From Clostridia bacterium (GTDB lineage: Bacteria; Bacillota; Clostridia; Oscillospirales; CAG-382): 64,000 nucleotides of DNA. The DNA lies in assembly GCA_017429165.1 (NCBI GenBank), contig JAFRPL010000029.1, forward strand, positions 1-64,000, written 5' to 3'. Both the position numbers and the translations under genes were made by a program. The notes beneath the pieces were generated by a model. It saw only the letters and a list, made by a program, of their open reading frames with translations, did no database searches and was not told the origin of the DNA. Positions 33,908 to 42,683 of the stretch are shown piece after piece (the stretch's first letter is position 1; every line of letters begins with the position of its first letter).

Positions 33908-34840
33908 TCACGCTTTGAAAAAGTCGGTTATTTGTTTAAAATACGGCGCCGTCACTTCGTCCGGAGAAAGGAACAGTTCGTGCTTTACGTCTTTGACGAA
34001 CTCCAGTCTGCCGTGTTTCAGCCGATCGACGAATTCTTTTTGTTTATCGTTTAGCACCGCGTTGTCCAGCTCCGCGGAAAATATCAGCACGGGTGCGTCG
34101 ATGCGCTCGGGCGCGCCCTTTTTGAGTATTTTTTTTGTGACGCACAGCGATTGAAGCAGCCAGCCGTACGTGGGCGAATAGTTGTGAAAGTCTTCGCAAT
34201 TCCGCTTTATTTCCTCGTAATACGCGAACTTTTCTTCGCAAGTCGCGCACGATGAGGCGAAATCCTCTTTTCCGGGGTACTTTGGCGCTATGAAGATGCG
34301 CTTGCGCTTTCTGCCGGTGAGAATGCAGAAACGGCAGATGAGCTTGGGTATAAACAGCGGCATATTGCCGTGCGTGGGAGCGATCATCGGCGAAGACATC
34401 ACGGCTTTTCCGAACACGCCAGGGTGTTTTTCCATAAACAGAGCCGAAACGGCGCCGCCCATCGAATGCGAAAACAGAAAATACGGTTTTGGCATATCGG
34501 CGGCTTCTTCCAGCACCGTCTCAAGATCCTCGACGTATTCTTCAAAGCGGTCGATATGTGTGAGCGTTTTGTCGGCGATGGTCCTGTAAGATCTTCCGTG
34601 ACCGCGCTGCTCGTATATGAAAACGCAGAAATTTTCGCATAAGAAGCGGTAGATCACTTCGCTGTATTTGGCGGCGTTTTCGGTGAATCCGTGCAGAATG
34701 AACACCGTGCCGCGCGCGTTTTCGGCGGAATACGATTCGCCGTATAGGCTATTGCCGTCGCGCATGACGAGCTCGCGCACCGTGCGGCGTGCCGTGATAT
34801 ACGGCGACACGGTCTGCGACATAAAAGCGGAATAACTCAT
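33908..34840 (-). CDS. Alpha/beta hydrolase, monoacylglycerol-lipase-like
   Basis: A 310-residue serine hydrolase. The oxyanion segment is FILHGFTENAAKYSEVIYRF, the EQRGHGRS segment is typical of lysophospholipase/monoacylglycerol lipases, the nucleophile elbow is SHSMGG, and the acid and base are likely the Asp in ELDNAV and the His in VKHELF. There is no signal peptide, so it acts inside the cell on a lipid ester or a small ester. Its ATG overlaps the stop of the sugar symporter gene (ATGA, 34837-34840). The coupling might point to an acylated or esterified sugar, but that is only inference. Confidence 0.92.
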   Translation of the reverse strand: MSYSAFMSQTVSPYITARRTVRELVMRDGNSLYGESYSAENARGTVFILHGFTENAAKYSEVIYRFLCENFCVFIYEQRGHGRSYRTIADKTLTHIDRFEEYVEDLETVLEEAADMPKPYFLFSHSMGGAVSALFMEKHPGVFGKAVMSSPMIAPTHGNMPLFIPKLICRFCILTGRKRKRIFIAPKYPGKEDFASSCATCEEKFAYYEEIKRNCEDFHNYSPTYGWLLQSLCVTKKILKKGAPERIDAPVLIFSAELDNAVLNDKQKEFVDRLKHGRLEFVKDVKHELFLSPDEVTAPYFKQITDFFKA

Positions 34841-36225
34841 TCTTTCTTACCCGTTTCGACGCCGAGCGTGGAATATATCTTCTTTTCGTTATACGCAAGC
34901 AGGAACAGGCCGCCTATTATGCACGCCGCGGCCGCGGAGACAGCCACCAGACGGTAGCCGAGTCCGATATCGGTGCGTATTGTGGCAAGCGACGTGACGA
35001 GCAGCATCGCCACGCCCTGGCCGAGCTTCATTGCAAAGGTGCGCGCTGCAAAGAACATACCCGAACGGTTCACGCCCGTGGTCTTTTCTTCGCTTTCGGC
35101 TATATCGGCGACCATCGCCTGCGGTATAATGCCGAAAAGCGCCTGCGCCGGCGAAGCGAACAGACAAAGCAGTACGCCCTGCACCAGCGGCGGTATGAAC
35201 GAAAGCGTGTCGCCCAGCAGCGCGGCGTAGCCGAACGAGAACGCAAAGATGGCGAACGCTATGAGCACGAGCTTCTTCTTGCCCAATTTGCGCGTGAGCT
35301 TGCTTACGAACGGGTAGAACAGCACCGAAAGACCGGTGAGCAGTATAAAGAACAGCGTGGAATACCCCTCGTCCATTTTAAGCAGCGAAGTCACAAAGAA
35401 CGGCAGCGCCGTCTGGAACATCGTTATGCCGAGGAAATATACTATATCCGATGCCACGAAATGGCGGAATTCCTTGTTTTTGAACGTCGCGGTCAGCGAA
35501 CGGAAAGCCGAATCCTCGGTCGGGCGGATATCTATATAATCGCTTTCTTTTATGGTGAACACGGGGACGAACATGCATCCCACGCCTACAAGCGCGAGCC
35601 CTGCCATGGTAATGCGTATGGCGAGCATGCGTTCAAGGCCGAAACCCATCAGCGCGCCCCAGATGACCGGCGCGAGATATGCGAACGCCATACCGGCGAT
35701 AAAGGTGAACGAAATGCAGGTGGAAATGGACATCCTGACCTTCTGAGTGCTGCCGAGCTCGGCGATGAGCGCGTTATACGGCGTGCAGTACATGGTCATA
35801 AAGAGGTAGAACAGCGTTACCATAACGAACAGGAATATGGCGTTTACGGTTCCCGCGGCGCCGCTGTTGCCCGACATCGGCGAAAAGAACACCAGCGCGG
35901 TGGCCGCGCCGAACGGGACTGCCGCCCATTTCATAAACGGTATGCGGCGGCCGTTTTTGGATCTGCATCTATCGGAAGCGGAAGCGATGAGCGGATCGGT
36001 CACGGCGTCGAACACGCGGCCGAACGCGGTTATGAGCCCTATTATCGTCATTCCCAGAATAATCGCTCCCTGCGGGACAAAAAGCGCGTGACCGCCTTCT
36101 ATCGTGGCCCGGTCGGGCTGATAATAGTTGACCAGCCAGCTCGAAATAAGCGCCGAGAGTATCGACCAGCCCAGCTGGCCTACGGCAAAACACCAGATCT
36201 TGCCTTTGGAAATAGTTTTTTTCAT
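34837..36225 (-). CDS. GPH-family (melibiose-type) sugar:cation symporter
   Basis: A 462-residue, 12-helix transporter of the glycoside-pentoside-hexuronide family in the major facilitator superfamily. The typical loop GRVFDAVTDPLIASASDRCRSKNGRRIPFM is present, as is MYCTPYNALIAELG. Substrates of this family are oligosaccharides, glycosides or uronides moved with Na+ or H+. The open frame reaches 36312, but the ATG at 36225 starts the family consensus (MKKTISKGKIW) after GAAAGGAAA; the longer start would add 29 residues not seen in the family. The alpha/beta hydrolase is coupled downstream. Confidence 0.9.
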   Translation of the reverse strand: MKKTISKGKIWCFAVGQLGWSILSALISSWLVNYYQPDRATIEGGHALFVPQGAIILGMTIIGLITAFGRVFDAVTDPLIASASDRCRSKNGRRIPFMKWAAVPFGAATALVFFSPMSGNSGAAGTVNAIFLFVMVTLFYLFMTMYCTPYNALIAELGSTQKVRMSISTCISFTFIAGMAFAYLAPVIWGALMGFGLERMLAIRITMAGLALVGVGCMFVPVFTIKESDYIDIRPTEDSAFRSLTATFKNKEFRHFVASDIVYFLGITMFQTALPFFVTSLLKMDEGYSTLFFILLTGLSVLFYPFVSKLTRKLGKKKLVLIAFAIFAFSFGYAALLGDTLSFIPPLVQGVLLCLFASPAQALFGIIPQAMVADIAESEEKTTGVNRSGMFFAARTFAMKLGQGVAMLLVTSLATIRTDIGLGYRLVAVSAAAACIIGGLFLLAYNEKKIYSTLGVETGKKE

Positions 36226-36610
36226 TACGAATACGTTTCCTTTCGGTATTGTAGCGGCGTTTTCGGACACAAAAAAAGATCGCGTCCGTATTACATATCG
36301 ATTATAACACAAACTGATTTGTTTTACAACCGTTTTTTAGTGAAAAACGCACAATTTTTCCGTGCCCGGCCCGCGCGGAAAAAAATTTTTTAAAAAAATT
36401 GCAATTTATTTGAAGGAGGCAGGGGGGTTAGGACTGTTTATATATATGAACAGCAAAACACGCCGTGCGCACGGCGGTACGCCAAAAGAAAAAATGCTCC
36501 TGCCGGGCCCGGCACGGAAAAAACCGCACTTCGGACCGCCGAACTGTTGTGTTTTGCTTTCGTTATGGTATAATATACCAAAAGCACCAAAAGTAAAGGC
36601 GGTAAGACCA
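36226..36610. other. Long intergenic region rich in perfect palindromes
   Basis: No gene is supported in these 385 bases. It holds an AT-rich block (36376-36412), a purine-rich GAAGGAGGCAGGGGGG run, and three dyads in a row: CTGTTTATATATATGAACAG (36434-36453, two mismatched positions), a perfect 16-base CGCCGTGCGCACGGCG (36461-36476) and a perfect 14-base TGCCGGGCCCGGCA (36501-36514). A G+C-rich arm at about 36359-36374 is also near-complementary to 36503-36517. The sigma-factor promoter lies at its right end. The frame from 36362 into the sigma gene is open, but no ribosome binding site or protein motif supports translating it. Confidence 0.6.
36547..36574 (+). promoter_or_regulatory. Promoter for the sigma-factor gene
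   Basis: TTGTGT (36547-36552), a 16-base spacer and a perfect TATAAT (36569-36574) lie 36 bases before the start at 36611. Confidence 0.6.
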
Positions 36611-37162
36611 ATGTTCCCGATCATTCTTTCGGCTTTGCTGGACGAAAAAACCGACGAAACGGAATTTGAAACGTTTGTCGGCGAACACCAATCCCTTATG
36701 TTAAGCGCCGCTTACGCGGTATTGCAGGATCATCACGACGCGGAAGACGCGGTGATAAACGCGCTGACGTCTATTGCGAAAAAGTTTTCGGCGGTGTCAA
36801 AGCTCGACCCAAAGGCAAGACGCGTTTACGCCGCGCGCTGCGCGCGCAACTGCGCACTCAATATATACAACGTGCGCGCCCGCCGGCACAAGAACGAATC
36901 GCTTGCCGAGACCGAACTTCCGGACCGCGCTGTGGACGGCGAGATCGATTCGCTGATCGATAAGCTGACGTTCGAGCAGGCGATGGAATGCATTGTCAAG
37001 CTCGACGATCTTTACCGCGACGTGCTGTATCTGCATTACGTGCGCGATATGTCCGCGCGGCAGATAGCGCGCGAGCTCGCGCTCAACCGCAAGACCGTTG
37101 AAGCGCGCATATCAAGGGGCAAAAAGCTGCTTGCAGCTATTATGAAAGGAGAAACCGAATGA
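36611..37162 (+). CDS. ECF-like RNA polymerase sigma factor
   Basis: A 183-residue sigma-70 family protein. Region 2 lies at about residues 20-85 (FVGEHQSLMLSAAYAVLQDHHDAEDAVINALTSIAKKF) and region 4 at about 125-180 (LDDLYRDVLYLHYVRDMSARQIARELALNRKTVEARISRGKKLL). It directs RNA polymerase to a dedicated regulon, usually under control of a membrane anti-sigma factor. The start ATG at 36611 follows AAGGCGG; upstream sequence in frame is not protein-like. The next gene overlaps by four bases (ATGA) and encodes a membrane protein, the standard arrangement of a sigma/anti-sigma pair. Confidence 0.9.
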   Translation: MFPIILSALLDEKTDETEFETFVGEHQSLMLSAAYAVLQDHHDAEDAVINALTSIAKKFSAVSKLDPKARRVYAARCARNCALNIYNVRARRHKNESLAETELPDRAVDGEIDSLIDKLTFEQAMECIVKLDDLYRDVLYLHYVRDMSARQIARELALNRKTVEARISRGKKLLAAIMKGETE

Positions 37163-38040
37163 AAAATAACGAAAAACTCAAAAACGCGTTCGCGGCGGCG
37201 GACGAGATACTGTTCGATCCTGTCGACGCAAACGCCGTGACTCCCTCGGAAGAATTCATACGCAAGACCGGCGCGCTCGTGCGCAAGGACCGGGCCGCGT
37301 GGTGGAAAATATTGAATACGGCGGGCAAAAGAGTAGCCGCCGCGGCGCTTGCGCTGCTTATAGTCGCGTCCGCCGCTATAGGCGTTATGGCTTTACGCGG
37401 CGATATAAACGGTATTTCCGCGGTTGTGGATTCAACCACAGCTGGCGACAGAAACCTAATATATCGTTCCGAAGACGGCGAATTTTCGATTTGGAAAGTC
37501 GAACCACTGGAGAATCCTATATATTTCAGTCGTATATCGATGCCGATATCAGATGAAATGATAAATAAACCCACTGACGTGGTTTTGGGCAAGATCACAG
37601 ATGTGACTGAAATTTTCATTGAGACCGAGCATAAACCCGATGATTATTATATAGAAGGCGTGGGGTATGTCAGTGATCTTTTGCGTTACCGCTCGCTTGT
37701 TAGCGTGGAAGTCAAAGATTCGATCAAAGGCGATATTTCCGCAGGGGATACGGTGACTTTTGTGTTCGCAGTCTCTTCTCGCAATATGGAATATACTGTA
37801 GATTATAGGGGGAAGCTCCCCAAGGTAGGCGAAGAATACGTTTTATATCTTAGCAAAACTTCGGGTCTGGAGGAGGGGAATTATTACATTCCGATCGCAG
37901 ACTATTATTACAACGCATCCTTGCCCTGCTTTGTTCCTTATGACGAACCGCAACGTCCTGAATTGCTGGAGGTCATCGGTTGCGAAAAAGAGACCTGTGG
38001 AGAGGAATTCGTTGTAGCATTGAAGAAATATTACGAATAA
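37159..38040 (+). CDS. Single-pass membrane protein, probable anti-sigma factor
   Basis: A 293-residue protein: cytosolic N-terminus of about 57 residues (MKNNEKLKNAFAAADEILFD... RKDRAAWWK), one membrane helix (about 58-78, AAAALALLIVASAAIGV), and an extracytoplasmic domain of about 210 residues with a beta-rich part (VVLGKITDVTEIFIE, LVSVEVKDSIKGDISAGDTV, LPKVGEEYVLYLSKTSG). It has no zinc-type anti-sigma motif, so the role is inferred from its ATGA coupling to the sigma gene, ribosome binding site AAAGGAGA and topology. The 3' half is more A+T-rich than the 5' half. The extracytoplasmic part could be the sensor. Confidence 0.75.
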   Translation: MKNNEKLKNAFAAADEILFDPVDANAVTPSEEFIRKTGALVRKDRAAWWKILNTAGKRVAAAALALLIVASAAIGVMALRGDINGISAVVDSTTAGDRNLIYRSEDGEFSIWKVEPLENPIYFSRISMPISDEMINKPTDVVLGKITDVTEIFIETEHKPDDYYIEGVGYVSDLLRYRSLVSVEVKDSIKGDISAGDTVTFVFAVSSRNMEYTVDYRGKLPKVGEEYVLYLSKTSGLEEGNYYIPIADYYYNASLPCFVPYDEPQRPELLEVIGCEKETCGEEFVVALKKYYE

Positions 38041-38105
38041 GAGCAACCGATAAACGAAAAAAAAAGAATTAATAAAATGTGAATTTTCAATTATTAGGAG
38101 GCATT

Positions 38106-38843
38106 ATGAAAAAACGAGTTCTTTGCTATGTATTTCTACTGTTCGTTTTCATTTTTATTTGTTGCCTTAATATATTTGCGAATGATTTGGCAGATATAGA
38201 TGCTAACACAACCGTTTCCGGTTGGTCGCTTACAACTCCATATCATATGGGCACAAAAAACTGTTCATATTCATATGATAATTCTAGCGTAAAGACAGCA
38301 TATGAGGATTATTTCACCGCAGCTATAGGGCTTTGGGGGAATAATATTAATATGACATACACGTCTAATTTGGAATCTGCAGTGTTAGTATTAATGGAAT
38401 ATGACTTGACCGATAATGAGATTATGGGGACACTTAACTTTTTATATGAAACCACAACTGGGCATAAAGTGAAGTGTTTCATTGTCATAGATCCGGTTAT
38501 GTTTAATGATCCCAGTATAACAGTCGAAGGGAAAAACATATTGCTGGCACATGAAATCGGTCACGTATATGGACTTGACCACGCCCCTTCAAGCAGCAGC
38601 ATTATGTATGATGGGTACAGTACTACAAAAAATGTTACTTCACAAGACATCTGGGGAATGAAGGTCGTAACTCACGTACACACTCACGGACCTGTAGTAA
38701 TGGGGACGACTTATGATTTCATTGACGCGTCGTATCACTACGTCACCTGTAATTCGTGCAAGGGCAAAGTCAAGCGCGTACACGCTCCCAACGCTTACGG
38801 CGTCTGTGCGTGCGGATATACCGGTCCGTTCCTTTATCCGTGA
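38106..38843 (+). CDS. Secreted matrixin-like zinc metalloprotease
   Basis: A 245-residue secreted protein. The signal peptide spans about residues 1-25 (ends NIFA). The metzincin zinc motif HEIGHVYGLDH (149-159; HExxHxxGxxH form) is followed by a Met-turn SIMYDG (165-170), as in matrixins (M10-like). A short C-terminal tail has two Cys pairs (CNSC and CACGY), resembling a small zinc knuckle. The first 620 bases are clearly A+T-rich compared with the neighbours, while the tail (from about 38725) returns to the local composition, so the protease part may be recently acquired. The start is the ATG at 38106 after AGGAGG. It follows the sigma/anti-sigma pair on the same strand and ends in a strong terminator. 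Confidence 0.88.
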   Translation: MKKRVLCYVFLLFVFIFICCLNIFANDLADIDANTTVSGWSLTTPYHMGTKNCSYSYDNSSVKTAYEDYFTAAIGLWGNNINMTYTSNLESAVLVLMEYDLTDNEIMGTLNFLYETTTGHKVKCFIVIDPVMFNDPSITVEGKNILLAHEIGHVYGLDHAPSSSSIMYDGYSTTKNVTSQDIWGMKVVTHVHTHGPVVMGTTYDFIDASYHYVTCNSCKGKVKRVHAPNAYGVCACGYTGPFLYP

Positions 38844-38902
38844 TCCGTAATGCGATAACTTGCTATTGCTTTTAAACAACTCTATCCTCCTATGAACGTT
38901 TT

Positions 38903-38946
38903 CCTCCGCGCGTCGGCGAAACAGTCCGGCGCGCGGGGGATTTTTT
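38903..38946 (+). terminator. Terminator after the metalloprotease gene
   Basis: CCTCCGCGCG (38903-38912) pairs with CGCGCGGGGG (38930-38939) with one wobble, extended by a CGG/CCG inner stem, followed by ATTTTTT. The next promoter starts two bases later. Confidence 0.85.
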
Positions 38947-38947
38947 A

Positions 38948-38976
38948 TTGACAATTCCGGCGAAAGGGTATAGAAT
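38948..38976 (+). promoter_or_regulatory. Sigma-A promoter for the 39007 glycosidase gene
   Basis: Perfect TTGACA (38948-38953), a 17-base spacer and TAGAAT (38971-38976) lie 30 bases before the start. Confidence 0.75.
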
Positions 38977-39006
38977 AAGCGTATAAATAAACGAAGGCGG
39001 TTTATT

Positions 39007-40998
39007 ATGGAACGAATGACACAACGCGAATACACACTCAGATCCGGCTCCCTTGCGTTTACGGTCTCCGGCGACGCTTCTCACTGCCGCTGGGCGGCGG
39101 AAGGAACGCCGATGCAGGCGAGCGAAAACGCCGATTTCTGGCGCGCGTACCTCGATGACGGCTACGAGCGCGAAATGACAGTGCGTTCGTCGCTCCAGCG
39201 CGGAAAAGTCACGCGCAAAGGCGAAACGCTCGCGGTGGAATACGAAAAGCTTATCGCCGATTGCGGCAAGAGCTTTGAAGTGTCGCTCACCGTCACGGTG
39301 AAGGCGTGCGTAAGCACCTGCCCGGGCTTTTCGTTTTCGGCTTTGGTGCGCGGCTGCGCGGGAGTGCGCGTTAATGAGCTGCAGCTGCCGTTCGTCGACC
39401 TGTTCAAGGCGTGCGACGACGTGCGCGAAAACGACGTGTTTTACCACGTCAACGGTTTGGGTTGGACCATAAACGATCCGTGGGAACGCATAAAAAAGAC
39501 CTGCCACACCGAGTATATTTCTTCCGATAACCACGTTATATGGAACGCAATGCGCTACCCCGGTGACGCGGCGATGAGCTGGTTCGGGCTTTCGAGCGGC
39601 GGAAAATTCCTTTATATGGGCAGGCACGGCAAAGAGCTGAAGATATGCGTGATGGCGGTCGGCGTTTCGCCGCGCGGCGCGGAAAAACGCCTTATGATGA
39701 CTGTTTCGCATTTTCCTTTTGCAAGGGAAGGCGAGACCGTCCGCACGAGCGAATGCTTTGTGGCGCTCTGCGACGGCGGCTGGGAAAAGGGTTCGGATAT
39801 CTACGGCGCCTACGCGCGCGCAAACTGGTACAAGCCGCCAGAAGTCCCCGAATGGGTCAAGAATATCACCGGCTGGCAGCGCGTGATACTGCGCCACCAG
39901 TTCGGCGAAAAGATCTTTGAATACAAAGACCTTCCGCGCATCTACGACGAAGGCGCGAAATGCGGGTTGAACATGCTCATGGTGTTCGGCTGGTGGAAAG
40001 GAAGGTTCGATAACGGCTACCCCGTATATGAGCCGGATGACGGGCTCGGCGGCGCCGAAGAGCTCAAAAAAGCCATAAAGGCGGTACAAGAAAAAGGCGG
40101 ATACGTCGCGCTCTACACCAACGGACAGCTCATAGACGTGAACACCGATTATTACCGCACCGTGGGTAAAGACGTCTGCCGCATAGACATAGACGGCAAC
40201 GAATACCGCGACCATTACCGGTTCGGCAACGACGGCTTCACGCTCCGCGCGTTCGGCTACAAGTCGTTCGTCACCGCCTGCCCCGCCAACGAAGAATGGC
40301 AGAATATGCTTCTGGAGCACGAACGGATCAAATTCGAATACGGCTGCGATTCGGCGTTCTTTGACCAGATAGGCGGCGCCGCCCCGTTGCCGTGCTTCAA
40401 CGAAAAACATTTTCACGGTCCCCGCGCCGACGAATGCGAAAAATGGCGCGTCGAAGCGTTCAGGAATATGTATTCCGCCTGCCCGGAAGGGAAGGCGATA
40501 GGTACCGAGATGGTCAACGATATGGTGCTCCCGTACGTCCATTATATCCACGGCATACAGATCGGCGCCGTGTACGTGCCGGGGTGCTTCCCCGAAATGT
40601 TCATGCGCACTTTCCCGGAAGTCATACAGACCGACCGTTTCGTCCACGACGCCAAGCCCGGCACCGATTCTTCGCTCGCCAACGCTTTCGTTCACGGGTT
40701 CCGGCTGGACGTTTCGCCGTGGCGCGGGCGCGCGCACATAGGCGAGCTGCCCGATCTTGCGCAAAAGATAAAGACATTGCTTGAAATAAAAGAAAAATAC
40801 CGCCGTTTCTTCTACGGCGGGAGCTACGTTTACGACCGTCCGGCAACTATCCCGGCGTGCGTAAAAAGCGGCTGTTTCGCCGACGGAAACGACCGCATTT
40901 ACGCGCTCTGGAACGATTCGCAGACCACACAGACTTTTGAGCTCTGCGGCAAGACCGTGACGCTCGCCGCGCAGGAAACGCGCGTGTTCGAAGCGTAA
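39007..40998 (+). CDS. DUF6259-type putative glycoside hydrolase
   Basis: A 663-residue protein without signal peptide. An N-terminal beta-sandwich (residues 1-270) precedes a TIM-barrel-like part (about 275-590) with MLMVFGWWKGRFDNGYP, GYVALYTNGQLID, and FEYGCDSAFFDQIGG, where the Asp pair in DSAFFDQ is a candidate for catalysis, as in alpha-galactosidase-like (clan GH-D) and related DUF6259 enzymes. A C-terminal beta-domain ends TVTLAAQETRVFEA. The substrate is unknown. The ATG at 39007 has AAGGCGG upstream; a second in-frame ATG is four codons later. An MBL-fold gene follows after 26 bases. Confidence 0.75.
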   Translation: MERMTQREYTLRSGSLAFTVSGDASHCRWAAEGTPMQASENADFWRAYLDDGYEREMTVRSSLQRGKVTRKGETLAVEYEKLIADCGKSFEVSLTVTVKACVSTCPGFSFSALVRGCAGVRVNELQLPFVDLFKACDDVRENDVFYHVNGLGWTINDPWERIKKTCHTEYISSDNHVIWNAMRYPGDAAMSWFGLSSGGKFLYMGRHGKELKICVMAVGVSPRGAEKRLMMTVSHFPFAREGETVRTSECFVALCDGGWEKGSDIYGAYARANWYKPPEVPEWVKNITGWQRVILRHQFGEKIFEYKDLPRIYDEGAKCGLNMLMVFGWWKGRFDNGYPVYEPDDGLGGAEELKKAIKAVQEKGGYVALYTNGQLIDVNTDYYRTVGKDVCRIDIDGNEYRDHYRFGNDGFTLRAFGYKSFVTACPANEEWQNMLLEHERIKFEYGCDSAFFDQIGGAAPLPCFNEKHFHGPRADECEKWRVEAFRNMYSACPEGKAIGTEMVNDMVLPYVHYIHGIQIGAVYVPGCFPEMFMRTFPEVIQTDRFVHDAKPGTDSSLANAFVHGFRLDVSPWRGRAHIGELPDLAQKIKTLLEIKEKYRRFFYGGSYVYDRPATIPACVKSGCFADGNDRIYALWNDSQTTQTFELCGKTVTLAAQETRVFEA

Positions 40999-41024
40999 GC
41001 GCAAACGTCGAAAGGAACGGTAAA

Positions 41025-41747
41025 ATGAAACTCACTTTCATCGGGACGAGCCACGGTGTGCCGGAAGCGGAGCACAGGTGCTCGTGCAATATGCTCACCG
41101 TGGGCGAAAACGTATATTTTGTGGACATGGGCACTCAGGCGATTGAAGATCTGAGACGTATGGACATTGCGCCCGAGCGCGTAAAGGGCGTGTTCATCAC
41201 CCATATGCACGGCGACCACGTCAACGGCCTGCTTTCGTTCGTGGATATATGCAACTGGTTCTTTACGTCGGCGGATCCCGGGATATTCCTCCCCACGCGT
41301 GAAGGCGCCGCCGCGGTAAAAAACTGGATACTCGCGCTCGACAAGCGCGACGTCTGCCGCATAGAACCGTGCGTGACCGAAGAGGGCGTCATTTTCGACG
41401 ACGGGACGCTGAGCGTCACCGCCGTGCGCACTCAGCACACGCGGCGCTCGTTCGCCTATTTTATTCGTGCGGAAGGGAAGACGCTGCTTTTCACGAGCGA
41501 TCTCAAGGGCGCGGAAGTCGATTTTCCGGCGGTCCCCGAAGGGACGACGCTCGACGCCGTTATATGCGAATCGGCGCATGTCCCGCCAATGGATTACGTC
41601 CCGGTATTTGAAAAACTCAGAATAAAGCGGGCGTTCGTCACGCACGTCCAGCCGCGCAAGGCGGAACAGGCGCGCGAGCTCATGTCGGCGCTGGAAGGGA
41701 AAATACCGGTATTCATCCCGCGCGACGGCGACGAATACGAGCTTTGA
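41025..41747 (+). CDS. MBL-fold hydrolase, RNase Z/PhnP-like
   Basis: A 240-residue metallo-beta-lactamase-fold protein. The zinc motif THMHGDHVNG is at residues 59-68, with later ligands in QHTRRS (His), FTSDLKG (Asp) and FVTHVQP (His). The start LTFIGTSHGVPEAEHRCSC matches the tRNase Z/PhnP branch, whose members cleave phosphodiesters, but the tRNase Z exosite arm is absent, so a small-molecule phosphodiesterase or unknown activity is more likely. It follows the DUF6259 glycosidase by 26 bases and may be cotranscribed. Confidence 0.88.
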   Translation: MKLTFIGTSHGVPEAEHRCSCNMLTVGENVYFVDMGTQAIEDLRRMDIAPERVKGVFITHMHGDHVNGLLSFVDICNWFFTSADPGIFLPTREGAAAVKNWILALDKRDVCRIEPCVTEEGVIFDDGTLSVTAVRTQHTRRSFAYFIRAEGKTLLFTSDLKGAEVDFPAVPEGTTLDAVICESAHVPPMDYVPVFEKLRIKRAFVTHVQPRKAEQARELMSALEGKIPVFIPRDGDEYEL

Positions 41748-41766
41748 CAGGCGCGGAAGAAAAAAG

Positions 41767-41795
41767 TTGAAATATCGCTATGCGCGTGATATAAT
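41767..41795 (+). promoter_or_regulatory. Sigma-A promoter for mscS
   Basis: TTGAAA (41767-41772), a 17-base spacer and perfect TATAAT (41790-41795) lie 32 bases before the start. Confidence 0.75.
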
Positions 41796-41827
41796 CTAAA
41801 TGAATAATATCGAAAGGAAGCAACGAA

Positions 41828-42640
41828 ATGGAACAGTTCTGGAACAAAGTCGTGGATATCGCGAGCACTTACGGCGGGAAAGTCGTGCTTGCGGTCGTAA
41901 CGCTCGTCGTCGGCCTGCTCGTCATCAAGGGTCTGAGCAAGGCGATCAAGAAAGGGCTCGAAAAGAGCAAACTCGCGGACCTCGCGAAACTCGTCATACT
42001 CAAAGTCGTAAAGATCCTGCTTTACATTATCCTCATAGTCGCGCTTATCGAAATACTCGGCGTACCTATGACCAGCGTCGCCGCGCTCATCGCCAGCGGC
42101 GGACTTGCAATGGGACTCGCTTTCCAGGGCGCGCTTTCGAACCTTGCGGGCGGATTCATGATACTCATCTTCAAGCCGTTCAAGATCGGCGATTATATCG
42201 AATCCACCGGCGCTCAGGGGATCGTGCGCGACATAAGCATATTCTATACCAAGCTCGTCACGCTCGATAACAAACAGGTGCTCGTCCCCAACGGCGACCT
42301 TATGAGCGCCAACGTCACCAACTACAGCGCCGAAGATCTCCGCCGCATAGACCAGAGCTTCAAGATCACCAATGATATCGATCAGGAGCTCGTCAAAACG
42401 GTGCTGCTCGAAGCCGCAAAGAAGACACCCGGCGTGCTCGAAAAGCCCGAAGCTTTCGCACGGCTCACCGAAGTGGACGATGATACGTATATCTTCACCG
42501 TCCGCGCCTGGTGCGAAACGCCCAATTACTGGGACGTGTACTTTGACCTTATAGAAAACTGCAGCAAGGCGCTCGCCGAAAACGGCATCGACGACCCGGA
42601 AGAACGTATCGCGGTGCGCATAGTGGAGCATAAGCAATAA
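41828..42640 (+). CDS. mscS: Small-conductance mechanosensitive channel, MscS family
   Basis: A 270-residue channel that opens under membrane tension to release solutes during osmotic downshock. Three helices are visible: about residues 18-36, 57-77 and the pore helix TM3 at about 82-115 (VPMTSVAALIASGGLAMGLAFQGALSNLAGGFMIL), with the usual Gly/Ala packing pattern. The cytosolic beta-domain follows (KPFKIGDYIESTGAQGIVRDI, LVPNGDLMSANVTNYS). Length is normal for a minimal MscS. A CGAAAGGAAGC leader supports the start. It may be cotranscribed with the GHL10 gene 43 bases downstream. Confidence 0.95.
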   Translation: MEQFWNKVVDIASTYGGKVVLAVVTLVVGLLVIKGLSKAIKKGLEKSKLADLAKLVILKVVKILLYIILIVALIEILGVPMTSVAALIASGGLAMGLAFQGALSNLAGGFMILIFKPFKIGDYIESTGAQGIVRDISIFYTKLVTLDNKQVLVPNGDLMSANVTNYSAEDLRRIDQSFKITNDIDQELVKTVLLEAAKKTPGVLEKPEAFARLTEVDDDTYIFTVRAWCETPNYWDVYFDLIENCSKALAENGIDDPEERIAVRIVEHKQ

Positions 42641-42683
42641 GGCAGAACGCGGTGTGTCCCGCAGTTTGAGGAGGAGTCCGCAA

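Noticed and set aside
33245-34054. Plus-strand frame of Gly-Ser-Ser-Leu repeats
   Set aside because: Antisense reading of the Ser-Glu-Pro stalk repeat; the minus-strand gene has lipobox and known domains.
36362-36610. N-terminal extension of the sigma factor by 83 residues
   Set aside because: The sequence is not sigma-like, crosses the probable promoter, and ATG 36611 has its own ribosome binding site.
38890-41004. 704-codon minus-strand frame opposite the DUF6259 gene
   Set aside because: Extends through the terminator and promoter of the plus strand, is Arg/His/Val-rich and shows no domain.
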